Translations under genes and position numbers: made by a program
DNA from: Spirochaetes bacterium GWE1_32_154
GTDB lineage: Bacteria > Spirochaetota > GWE2-31-10
Length of the DNA stretch: 64,000 bases
NCBI GenBank assembly: GCA_001829315.1
Contig: MIAY01000003.1
Span: 1 to 64,000 of the forward strand
Direction of reading: 5' to 3'
The notes under the pieces: generated by a model
The model's input: only the letters and a program-made list of their open reading frames with translations
Databases searched by the model: none
Told to the model about the DNA's origin: nothing
In this document: one piece after another, positions 1 to 7,181 of the stretch
How the letters are laid out: each line of letters begins with the position of its first letter
Position numbering within the stretch: position 1 is the first letter of the stretch

Positions 1-53
1 TCATATTAACCCCTTTTGTTGTTTATACTATAAACATTTGTTTTGATAAAGTC

Positions 54-74
54 TCCGGACTATCATGTCCGGTT
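54..74 (-). terminator. Hairpin overlapping the lipoprotein stop codon
   Basis: Arms CCGGAC and GTCCGG flank a 6-nt loop that contains the TGA stop of the FIVAR lipoprotein gene. On the minus strand the stem is followed by only a short T-rich stretch (GACTTTATC). It may be a weak intrinsic terminator or a leftover of a truncation junction. Confidence 0.35.
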
Positions 75-764
75 CTTTATGGGGTCATTATATTCTGTTG
101 TTTCCAAAAGTGCTTTAGCAGAAGTTAAAGAAGTCTTAAATGAACTCCAGCTTGTTTGTGAGTAATCTGCCTCAATTTTTGTATCAGCCTCGCTTAGTGC
201 GGCGACAAGTAAATTCCGGCTTGCTTTTGTTATAAGCCCGCTCAGTGAAGCATTTATCGCTTCTGTTTTCTTAATCACTTCCGCCTCTGTTGTCTGCACC
301 ATTGCCTTTACAACAGTAAGGATTGTCTGAAATGTTTTCCAGCTATCTGCTGTGTAATCAGTTTCAATCTTACCATCTGCTGTGGCAAGTGCTACCTCAA
401 GTGCAGCCGTCACATCCGTATAAATTTGATACGACGCTGATGCTACTGCACTCATTTTCCATCCGCTTTTAATAGCCACTGCTTTTATCGTCATATCCTT
501 ATCGACTGTTATCGTACTGCCCGATGCAAGCACCAAAGATGTAGCACCGGGTTCTATACCGTCAGTTGTATAATATATTACCGCTTCTGCTGTCGTTGTT
601 GTTATACCAACCTGTTGAATTGAACCATACGCCCCAGCGGTAACACTGAACTCAGGCATCAAGGTGGTTTGCATCTCTTTATCACCCGTTTCAATTCCAA
701 CCTGCGTACAGCTTAGCATCAGCAAAGCTGATGCTACTGCAATAATCACTTGTTTAAGTTTCAT
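63..764 (-). CDS. FIVAR-repeat lipoprotein with chitobiase/beta-hexosaminidase C-terminal-like domain, probably truncated
   Basis: Residues 1-19 form a lipoprotein signal peptide with lipobox LMLSC, so the mature protein should be lipid-anchored. Residues about 40-110 (YYTTDG, then KAVAIKSGW) match the CHB_HEX_C_1 domain often found on surface and glycan-binding proteins. From about residue 118 there is one complete FIVAR-type helical repeat (ALATADGKIETDYTADSW) and a second (ALSEADTKIEADYSQTSW) that stops after LLETTE and ends in the unrelated tail YNDPIKNRT. The second repeat lacks its C-terminal helix, so the gene looks truncated compared with multi-FIVAR surface proteins. A GAGGAGAAAG Shine-Dalgarno precedes the ATG. 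Export and lipid anchoring are inferred; the binding target is unknown. Confidence 0.75.
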   Translation of the reverse strand: MKLKQVIIAVASALLMLSCTQVGIETGDKEMQTTLMPEFSVTAGAYGSIQQVGITTTTAEAVIYYTTDGIEPGATSLVLASGSTITVDKDMTIKAVAIKSGWKMSAVASASYQIYTDVTAALEVALATADGKIETDYTADSWKTFQTILTVVKAMVQTTEAEVIKKTEAINASLSGLITKASRNLLVAALSEADTKIEADYSQTSWSSFKTSLTSAKALLETTEYNDPIKNRT

Positions 765-882
765 TCTTTCTCCTCATGTAAAATAATTAATTATATAATC
801 AACAGCACTATGCCATTGTTTTAACCGTCTACGAATAAAGAATAGATTATGTTGAAATGATTTTTGTGAAGAATAATCTGTT

Positions 883-924
883 ATAGGAAATAGGAAATAG
901 GAAATAGGAAATAGGAAATAGGAA
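883..924. repeat. Six perfect tandem copies of heptamer ATAGGAA
   Basis: Six uninterrupted copies of the 7-bp unit ATAGGAA, followed by a broken seventh (ATAAATT). The unit is not a multiple of three and lies outside any gene, about 120 bp upstream of the start codon of the minus-strand lipoprotein gene. Copy number is likely to vary by slippage. Confidence 0.9.
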
Positions 925-1090
925 ATAAATTTAGTTTATTTACATTCATTTGATTATAATATACATTTATTGTTTTTCATGCAATACTTTTATACAAAAA
1001 TATATTTTTTTAGAGAAAAGATATAAATTAATAGGTAATAACCTTGATATTTGATTTAGTGTTATATTCAAAGCTCCTAAAATCTACAAA

Positions 1091-1142
1091 AAAACTCCGA
1101 ATCCGTGCTAATCATCCTGAATCAGTGTCATCCGTGTAAAAT
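1091..1142. repeat. Degenerate TCCGTG-type interspersed repeat
   Basis: Near-repeated words (ATCCGTGCTAATCATCC, AATCAGTGTCATCCGTGT) resemble a short interspersed repeat that I have seen in many environmental bacterial genomes. It directly abuts the 3' end of the nucleotidyltransferase-like gene. Family membership is from memory of the word pattern and is not verified. Confidence 0.4.
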
Positions 1143-1145
1143 TTC

Positions 1146-1919
1146 CTAACCCACAATCCTGTTCACAAGCTCAACAATCGCTTTTTTAATCCCCGGATTA
1201 ACACTGTATTTTGACTCTACATATTCTAAAATGGCAAGTGCTGATTGAGGAACTTTATCATACCCCTGCATCATACCGGGCATTTTTGATGCAAAGTGAG
1301 GATACCTGATCTCAAATCGTCTCTCATTTTGAAAATCATCTTTAAAAGATGAGACTTCCTGTTCAAAATAAGAAGCACAGGCAACAAGTATATCAAGTGC
1401 AAATGTCTGAACAAATTTAGCCGCAATCAATTTTTCACCACGGCCGAACCTGCATAAACCCACATACAAACAGGTTAATACTTCGCCCATTGCCCAATCA
1501 AGATTATCAGGTTTCCATGGCGTATTCTTCTTAGCCGGTGAACACAGTGATTCATCAAAATCGCTGGTTTTCCAAACTACTCTACCGGCAGAAAATGGTA
1601 TTTTTGCCAATTCATGTTCTTCAAATACAGCAAACTCACAATATATGCCATCTTCATACAGATATTTATAACCATCCGGACTGTTTAAAAAGTAAAAGGC
1701 AGGTGCACCACAATTGGTTAACCAGTCAAGATTATCTATATACCGTTTTTTCATACCATCTTTTACAATAACAAAAAAATCAAGATCACTCCATTCATCC
1801 AATCGTGCAAGCTCCGTACCAATAGACCCCAATCCCAATAATGCCTTCGCATCACCGGTTTGTTGTAATGAATCAGCAATGTTTGTTAATCTTTTCAAAA
1901 TTGAATCTTTTGTGTTCAT
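1146..1919 (-). CDS. Nucleotidyltransferase-like protein (ANT-type fold)
   Basis: A 257-residue protein. Residues about 28-52 carry the polymerase-beta nucleotidyltransferase signature: GLGSIGTEL followed by SDLDFFVIV, i.e. the GS motif and the D-x-D metal ligands. The rest looks like the helical C-terminal half of aminoglycoside or lincosamide nucleotidyltransferase-like proteins, but the substrate cannot be read from sequence and resistance should not be assumed. AGGAGA lies 6 nt before the ATG, which supports this start. It is a single gene, on the same strand as the kinase downstream but separated by a 58-bp gap. Confidence 0.7.
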   Translation of the reverse strand: MNTKDSILKRLTNIADSLQQTGDAKALLGLGSIGTELARLDEWSDLDFFVIVKDGMKKRYIDNLDWLTNCGAPAFYFLNSPDGYKYLYEDGIYCEFAVFEEHELAKIPFSAGRVVWKTSDFDESLCSPAKKNTPWKPDNLDWAMGEVLTCLYVGLCRFGRGEKLIAAKFVQTFALDILVACASYFEQEVSSFKDDFQNERRFEIRYPHFASKMPGMMQGYDKVPQSALAILEYVESKYSVNPGIKKAIVELVNRIVG

Positions 1920-1977
1920 AAAAATCTCCTGTTGAGATCAATATAACGTTTTTTTTCAGGTATATCTGTGATATACT

Positions 1978-3729
1978 TCACATATTGAGAGGTAATATGA
2001 CAGAAACGGTGGTGCCAACACCGGGTAGGCTTTTTAATTTTATTTCACCGCCATGCAGTAAAACAATGTGTTTTACAATTGACAAACCAAGACCTGTACC
2101 GCCGGTTTTTCGTGACCTCGATGAATCAACAACAAAAAACCTTTCAAACAGTCTGTCAGTGTCAATGACAGAAAGATTAATTCCTATACCGGTATCAATA
2201 CAATTAATAATAACAGAATTTCCATCCTGTATAAAACTAACGGTAATTGAACCACTATCGGTATATTTAATTGCATTATCAATGAGATTAATAAATAACT
2301 GCTCAATCCTATATGCATCTGCTTTTACAATAAAACTACCCGATCCGATCACCTTAAATACCAATGATTTATTTTTTAATTTTTCAGTAAACATAACCCC
2401 GATTGTTTCAGCAATTTTCATAAGATCAACTGATTCAAAAGTAACCCCACTATCTTTTTTCTCAACTTCAGATAAAATAAGCAGATCATTTACAATATTA
2501 ATCATTCTATCAGTATGCCGGGCAATTATTTGTAAATATGAAAAATCATCATCAGCCTCAGTTTTATCATCTAATAATGTTTCAATAAAACCTTTAATTG
2601 CAGTCAAAGGTGTTCTTAACTCATGACTTACATTAGCAACAAAATCTTTTTTTAGATTTTCAAGATTTTTCAACTTAGTCATATCTGAAATTATGAGAAC
2701 TTTTTCATTCTTGCTCGTTATAAAATTACAGCTGCAAATAAAAGATTTACCGCCGTATCCAATTTCTTCAACAAGATTTTTTTTTGACTCACTTGATTTT
2801 TTTATTAAAGAAATCAAATCCCTATTCCGTAACACTTCCCAGTAATATCTTCCTTTTAATTGGATAGTTGAACCGGATATTGTGTTAAAACTTTTATTGA
2901 CCTCTTTAATAAGACCGTCAACGCCAAGTAACATAATACCTTCATTAACCGATGAGAAAATACTCTGGGCCTGTTCTTTCTCTGATATAACCTGGCTAAA
3001 AAGATCATCCAGACGACTCGACATATAATTGAAGTTTTTAATCAGCTCACTGATTTCACTGTCACCCGGATTAAATAATCGAACACTAAAATCACCCGCA
3101 GCAACTTTTTTTGAAGCAAGCGAAATGGCATCAAGCGGTGCTGTAAATCGTATCAGCATGGTATGAGATACGAAAACAGTAATCAAAAAGAATATAATAT
3201 CAATAAAAATTATTTTTTTCATCATCGAATAAATATTCCTGGTCACTTCAGAAACCGGACTGCTGACGCGTATAAAACCAATTATCGATGACTCGTTAAA
3301 AACAGGAATCCCTAAATAAATCAGATTGCTATGTACCGTGTCTGAATAACGAATCGATTTCCCTACCCCGTCTTTTATTGCATTTTGGATTTCGACTCGA
3401 TGTAAATGATTTTCTAAAACGCGATAATCAGATTGATTATCTGCAATTACTGTTCCATTTTCCTGAATAATTGTGATTCGAAATGGTATTTTCTCAGAGA
3501 TTGCAGCAACTGTTTGTCGAACACTCTCATAATCCTTTAACAGCAATGACTCTCTGCAATTATAATCAATTAAATTGACACTATTACGCAGATTGCCCGA
3601 TAACTCGGAAATCCCCTGATGCCGTAATGTTGAATATGAAACAATAATAAACACCAGTGACAAACCAAATATAAGAATTAAATTCTGAACTATTAACTCA
3701 AAATGAATCGGCTTACTCTTTCGTGTCAA
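1978..3729 (-). CDS. PhoR-type sensor histidine kinase
   Basis: A 583-residue membrane kinase. TM1 is near residues 14-34, a periplasmic sensor region follows to about 165, TM2 is at about 168-190, then HAMP (about 195-245), PAS (about 255-335), and HisKA with phospho-acceptor His in NVSHELRTPLTAIKGF. The HATPase has N box NLIDNAIKYTDSG, G1 DTGIGI and G2 GTGLGLSIV, so all catalytic boxes are present. Its start overlaps the end of the upstream response-regulator gene by 17 bp, which indicates a translationally coupled pair. TM-HAMP-PAS-HisKA order matches PhoR and related kinases. The stimulus is unknown: no phosphate genes are nearby, so I give no symbol. Confidence 0.9.
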   Translation of the reverse strand: MTRKSKPIHFELIVQNLILIFGLSLVFIIVSYSTLRHQGISELSGNLRNSVNLIDYNCRESLLLKDYESVRQTVAAISEKIPFRITIIQENGTVIADNQSDYRVLENHLHRVEIQNAIKDGVGKSIRYSDTVHSNLIYLGIPVFNESSIIGFIRVSSPVSEVTRNIYSMMKKIIFIDIIFFLITVFVSHTMLIRFTAPLDAISLASKKVAAGDFSVRLFNPGDSEISELIKNFNYMSSRLDDLFSQVISEKEQAQSIFSSVNEGIMLLGVDGLIKEVNKSFNTISGSTIQLKGRYYWEVLRNRDLISLIKKSSESKKNLVEEIGYGGKSFICSCNFITSKNEKVLIISDMTKLKNLENLKKDFVANVSHELRTPLTAIKGFIETLLDDKTEADDDFSYLQIIARHTDRMINIVNDLLILSEVEKKDSGVTFESVDLMKIAETIGVMFTEKLKNKSLVFKVIGSGSFIVKADAYRIEQLFINLIDNAIKYTDSGSITVSFIQDGNSVIINCIDTGIGINLSVIDTDRLFERFFVVDSSRSRKTGGTGLGLSIVKHIVLLHGGEIKLKSLPGVGTTVSVILPLNM

Positions 3730-4414
3730 GTTTATACCCTACACCCCGCACATTTTTTATAAACCGGGCAGCATCTCCGATTTTCTCGCGCAAATGTTTG
3801 ATATGCACATCAATTGTCCGGTCAATAACATACCTGTCTTCGCCCCAAATACCTGCAATCAGTTTATCACGCGAATAAACCCAACCTTCATTGCCGGCTA
3901 ATATTGTTAAAATTTTAAATTCGGTTGTTGTTAATTGGATTTCTTTGTTTTCTTTGTTTCTAACAGAATATTTATCAGGATCAATGAATAATTCATCTGC
4001 AATATTAATAATTTTATTAGCACCTTCACTGCTACTCTCAGGTACAGCAACTCTTCTTAGAACAGCTTTTACCCGTGCAACGAGTTCTCTTGGAGAAAAA
4101 GGTTTCGTTACATAATCATCAGCACCTATTTCAAGGCCGACAACTTTATCAGTTTCATCCTGTTTGGCGGTTAAAATAATAACCGGTATATTTTTATATT
4201 CAGCGACACTTTTCAAATATTTGCATACATCCATTCCATCTAAATCAGGTAGCATTAAATCTAAAATCACTAAATCAGGAATTGAATTTTTTAAAGACTC
4301 TGTAAATGTCTTTGCATTATAAAATTGAAAAACAGCAAACGAATTCCTTTTTAAATGCAACGCAATAAGATCAGAGATATCTGTCTCATCTTCAACAATT
4401 GCAATTGTATCCAT
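3713..4414 (-). CDS. OmpR/PhoB-family response regulator
   Basis: A 233-residue protein with an N-terminal receiver domain (acidic pair EDE near residue 8, phospho-acceptor Asp in LVILDLMLPDLDG, conserved Lys in DDYVTKPF). The C-terminal winged helix is of OmpR type, with RTIDVHIKHLREKIG as recognition helix and VRGVGYKL as wing. It is the first gene of the two-gene unit with the PAS-HAMP histidine kinase that overlaps it. It should act as a cytoplasmic DNA-binding transcription factor phosphorylated by that kinase. Regulon unknown. Confidence 0.92.
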   Translation of the reverse strand: MDTIAIVEDETDISDLIALHLKRNSFAVFQFYNAKTFTESLKNSIPDLVILDLMLPDLDGMDVCKYLKSVAEYKNIPVIILTAKQDETDKVVGLEIGADDYVTKPFSPRELVARVKAVLRRVAVPESSSEGANKIINIADELFIDPDKYSVRNKENKEIQLTTTEFKILTILAGNEGWVYSRDKLIAGIWGEDRYVIDRTIDVHIKHLREKIGDAARFIKNVRGVGYKLDTKE

Positions 4415-4438
4415 GTTAACTCCTTAATACAAGGAGAA

Positions 4439-5479
4439 TCAGGATTCTCCTTTTTTCTTGTATAGTGCTCTACTGACTTTATTTCTGCCTGTTTCTTTTG
4501 AATGATATAATGCTTTATCAGTAATACTGATTAAATCTTCGTTGCACTTAATCAATTTTTTATGAAACTCCGCAACACCAAGACTGATCGTGACTTTATG
4601 TGCAATACCATCTCCGGGAAAATCGAAACTTTCGATTTTCTTTCTAAACCGTTCAGCAAACTCATAAGCCCCCTGGATAGAAGTATCGGGTAGAATTACC
4701 GCAAATTCTTCTCCGCCATAACGTGCCGGATAATCAACTTCCCTAACCGACCCAAGAAGCAGTCTTGCCAGTTCTTTAATGATAATATCACCTTGCAAAT
4801 GACCGAAACTATCATTAAATGATTTAAAATGATCTATATCAAACATTAACAATGAAAAAATCCCATCACTATTGCTATATCCTGCAATATTTTCTTCTAA
4901 AGTTTTTTGAAATTGATGATGATTATACAGTTTCGTCATTCGATCAATTGTTGCTCTACGATATAAATTAGCATTTTCCAATGCAATCGATACAAAACCT
5001 AATAATGTCACAATAAATTGTATTTCATCAGAAGTATAAACCTCACCGTTCTTCTTAGCACCCTGTAAATATATACCGGTAATACCTTTATCAGATTTAA
5101 GCGGTATGATGAACTCAGTTCCTTTCTCACCAATAATGTTGATAATTGACTGATCAGAAAAATCAGTAGAAAACTGTTTAAAAGTTATCTGATTACATTC
5201 TAAAACGGTGAAATATTCTATCAACGGATCAATTGCATCAAAATCCAAAATACTTTTATTTAAAGTCCCGGCACTATATAAATACTCAAGAGGTTTATCA
5301 TTATCAATATCAGAAGGAACAACAAAAGAACAAAATTGCGCATCAAATTTGGACCGTACAAAATAATTAATACTTTTAGTTATCCTTCGAATATCCAGAT
5401 CAGAAGTAATTTGCTTTGCAACTTCAATAATCTCTCGAAGACTCTGATTTTCCACTTTTAATGTGTTAATTTCTTCCAT
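4439..5479 (-). CDS. GAF-GGDEF diguanylate cyclase
   Basis: A 346-residue soluble protein that makes cyclic di-GMP from two GTP. A short N-terminal coiled coil (about 1-20) leads to a GAF-like sensor (about 20-170), then a GGDEF domain (about 175-340). The signature is GGEEF in YPARYGGEEFAVILP, an active variant. An RxxD product-inhibition site (REVD) sits exactly five residues before it, so feedback control by c-di-GMP is expected. It lies 24 bp upstream of the response-regulator gene on the same strand, so the three genes may be co-transcribed. No membrane segment is visible. Confidence 0.9.
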   Translation of the reverse strand: MEEINTLKVENQSLREIIEVAKQITSDLDIRRITKSINYFVRSKFDAQFCSFVVPSDIDNDKPLEYLYSAGTLNKSILDFDAIDPLIEYFTVLECNQITFKQFSTDFSDQSIINIIGEKGTEFIIPLKSDKGITGIYLQGAKKNGEVYTSDEIQFIVTLLGFVSIALENANLYRRATIDRMTKLYNHHQFQKTLEENIAGYSNSDGIFSLLMFDIDHFKSFNDSFGHLQGDIIIKELARLLLGSVREVDYPARYGGEEFAVILPDTSIQGAYEFAERFRKKIESFDFPGDGIAHKVTISLGVAEFHKKLIKCNEDLISITDKALYHSKETGRNKVSRALYKKKGES

Positions 5480-5623
5480 TTGTTTCCACCGGATAGATTA
5501 ATATTTCGTAATTTTATAATTTATAATATATAATTTAAAATATTTCAACACAATTGCTTTTTTTACACTATTAATGTTAAGATTTAGTTAAGATTACAAA
5601 TAAATATAAGGAAATATTTCGGT

Positions 5624-6265
5624 ATGACAGAAAAAAACATATTAAATAAAACTTTATCATCAATTACAAAAAAATCTCTCCAAAAAAATGGTTTTATAGT
5701 ACATGAAGCTGATGATAAAGCTGAAGCAATCACTATTTTAGAGGAATTAATCGATAAAAACGCAATAATCGGGTATGGTGGTTCAAGAACTCTTGATGAA
5801 ATCGGGTTTCATACAATTTTTACGATACGCGATTACCCCAATTTACTTGATAGAAATATTCCCGATATTTCGCGGGAGGTAAAACAATCAATTCAGAAAA
5901 GAACATTAAGCGCTGAAATTTTTATTTCATCAGCTAATGCACTGACCACAGAGGGTGATCTTATCTTAATCGACAAATGGGGTAACAGAAATGCAGCTGC
6001 CACCTATGGACCAGAAAAAAGAATATTTGTAGTTGGTACGAACAAAATCACCTCTTCACTTGACGAAGGTTTAAAAAGAGCACGTAATTACGCTGCTGTT
6101 CAGAATAATATCAGATTCAATACAGGCAATCCCTGCACAACAAAAGGTCATTGCGTACAATGTGATTCAAAAGAGCGGTTGTGTTCAGTTACAACTATTA
6201 TTTCAAAATGCCAACCGGTAAATTCTGCAATTATTCTACTAATTAATGAAGATTTAGGTTTTTAA
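5624..6265 (+). CDS. LUD-domain protein (LutC/YkgG-like)
   Basis: A 213-residue protein of the LUD family (formerly DUF162). The conserved core includes IGYGGSRTLDEIGF and SANALTTEGDLILID. The C-terminal part has a cluster of four cysteines (NPCTTKGHCVQCDSKERLC) seen in stand-alone LUD proteins of anaerobes. Family members take part in lactate utilisation as LutC-type subunits, but no lutA or lutB lies nearby, so lactate metabolism is only a possibility. AAGGAAAT precedes the ATG at somewhat long spacing. Divergent from the diguanylate cyclase gene. Confidence 0.8.
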   Translation: MTEKNILNKTLSSITKKSLQKNGFIVHEADDKAEAITILEELIDKNAIIGYGGSRTLDEIGFHTIFTIRDYPNLLDRNIPDISREVKQSIQKRTLSAEIFISSANALTTEGDLILIDKWGNRNAAATYGPEKRIFVVGTNKITSSLDEGLKRARNYAAVQNNIRFNTGNPCTTKGHCVQCDSKERLCSVTTIISKCQPVNSAIILLINEDLGF

Positions 6266-6274
6266 ATATCATTC

Positions 6275-6303
6275 TTGACTTATCATACAAATATATATTA
6301 AAT
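6275..6303 (+). promoter_or_regulatory. Candidate sigma-70 promoter upstream of the phosphorylase gene
   Basis: TTGACT (6275-6280), 17-bp spacer, TTAAAT (6298-6303), about 20 bp before the ATG. The -10 is weak, so this is a suggestion only. Confidence 0.35.
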
Positions 6304-6324
6304 TAGAAGATATTGGGGGATATA

Positions 6325-7140
6325 ATGTTATCAAATCTTAATACTATGGTTGAAGAATCATCAGATTTTATTAAAAACTATTTTAAACTTGATTCATTTG
6401 ATGTCGGACTTATAACAGGAACGGGCATTACAGAATTTACTGATGCATTAGATGGCAAAGAATTGCGATATGAACAAATTCCCAATTTCCCCTGCGTTGA
6501 CCACACCAAGCATAAAGGTTCAGTAATTCATGCAAAAATAGCAGATAAAGAAGTTTTGTTTTTTAATGAAAGACTTCATTATTATCAGGGACATCCAATA
6601 GAATATGTCGGGTATCCTGTACGGATTATGAGTCAGGTTGGTATAAAAAACCTGATTATGATTAATTCAGCAGCGACCCTGACAGAAAATATGATGCCCG
6701 GCGATCTGATGCTTATTAAAGATCACATCAATATGATGAATGTTAATCCTTTAGTCGGTTATTACAATACGAACAATGAAAATAAATTTGTAAATATGAA
6801 AGAACCCTATTCATTAAGATTAATGGATATGCTAAAACAAACTACTGATCTTAATTTAAAACAGGGTGTATATGTTGGAGTATCGGGGCCTAATTTTGAG
6901 ACTCCCGCTGAAGCAAATTATATGAGAATTATCGGAGGAGATGCTATTGGCATGTCAACTGTAGCAGAAACTATTGTTGCCCACCAATGCAATATTGAAA
7001 CTATAGCCATAAGCTGTATTTCAAACTATTCTTCTGCTATCAAAAATTCACGATTATCGAGAGAGAAATCGATTGAACTGGCAGAAATCGCTGAAGAAAA
7101 ACTTGTTACAGCAATACTGAACTTAATTGCATTAATATAA
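6325..7140 (+). CDS. Purine nucleoside phosphorylase, class I trimeric type
   Basis: A 271-residue enzyme predicted to split purine nucleosides with phosphate to the base and ribose-1-phosphate in the salvage pathway. Family motifs are visible: phosphate-binding TGTGI and RLHYYQGH, NSAAT, and the base-binding stretch GPNFETPAEANYMR followed by GGDAIGMSTV. I place the start at the ATG at 6325 because GGGGG sits 5 nt upstream. A TTG 12 bp earlier is in frame but would bury the ribosome site. The neighbours LUD and DinG-like genes do not point to a purine operon. Confidence 0.9.
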   Translation: MLSNLNTMVEESSDFIKNYFKLDSFDVGLITGTGITEFTDALDGKELRYEQIPNFPCVDHTKHKGSVIHAKIADKEVLFFNERLHYYQGHPIEYVGYPVRIMSQVGIKNLIMINSAATLTENMMPGDLMLIKDHINMMNVNPLVGYYNTNNENKFVNMKEPYSLRLMDMLKQTTDLNLKQGVYVGVSGPNFETPAEANYMRIIGGDAIGMSTVAETIVAHQCNIETIAISCISNYSSAIKNSRLSREKSIELAEIAEEKLVTAILNLIALI

Positions 7141-7181
7141 GCCTCTTAAGATCTGATTTTCAATATTCAGGATGAAATTCT

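Larger units (their letters stand above)
765..1145. other. Gene-poor spacer with short repeats
   Basis: This 381-bp spacer carries no convincing gene. It holds the promoter region of the minus-strand FIVAR lipoprotein gene, a perfect heptamer tandem repeat (883-924), and near 1091-1142 a degenerate stretch built on repeated TCCGTG/CAGTGTCA words. The rest is AT-rich sequence without visible coding potential. Confidence 0.6.

Noticed and set aside
883-924. CRISPR array
   Set aside because: Units are 7 bp without spacers, so this is a plain tandem repeat.
1146-1919. Antibiotic resistance gene
   Set aside because: The nucleotidyltransferase signature alone does not define a drug substrate, and the surrounding genes do not suggest a resistance element.
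6313-6324. TTG start for the phosphorylase at 6313
   Set aside because: GGGGG just before the ATG at 6325 is a ribosome site that would lie inside the longer version.
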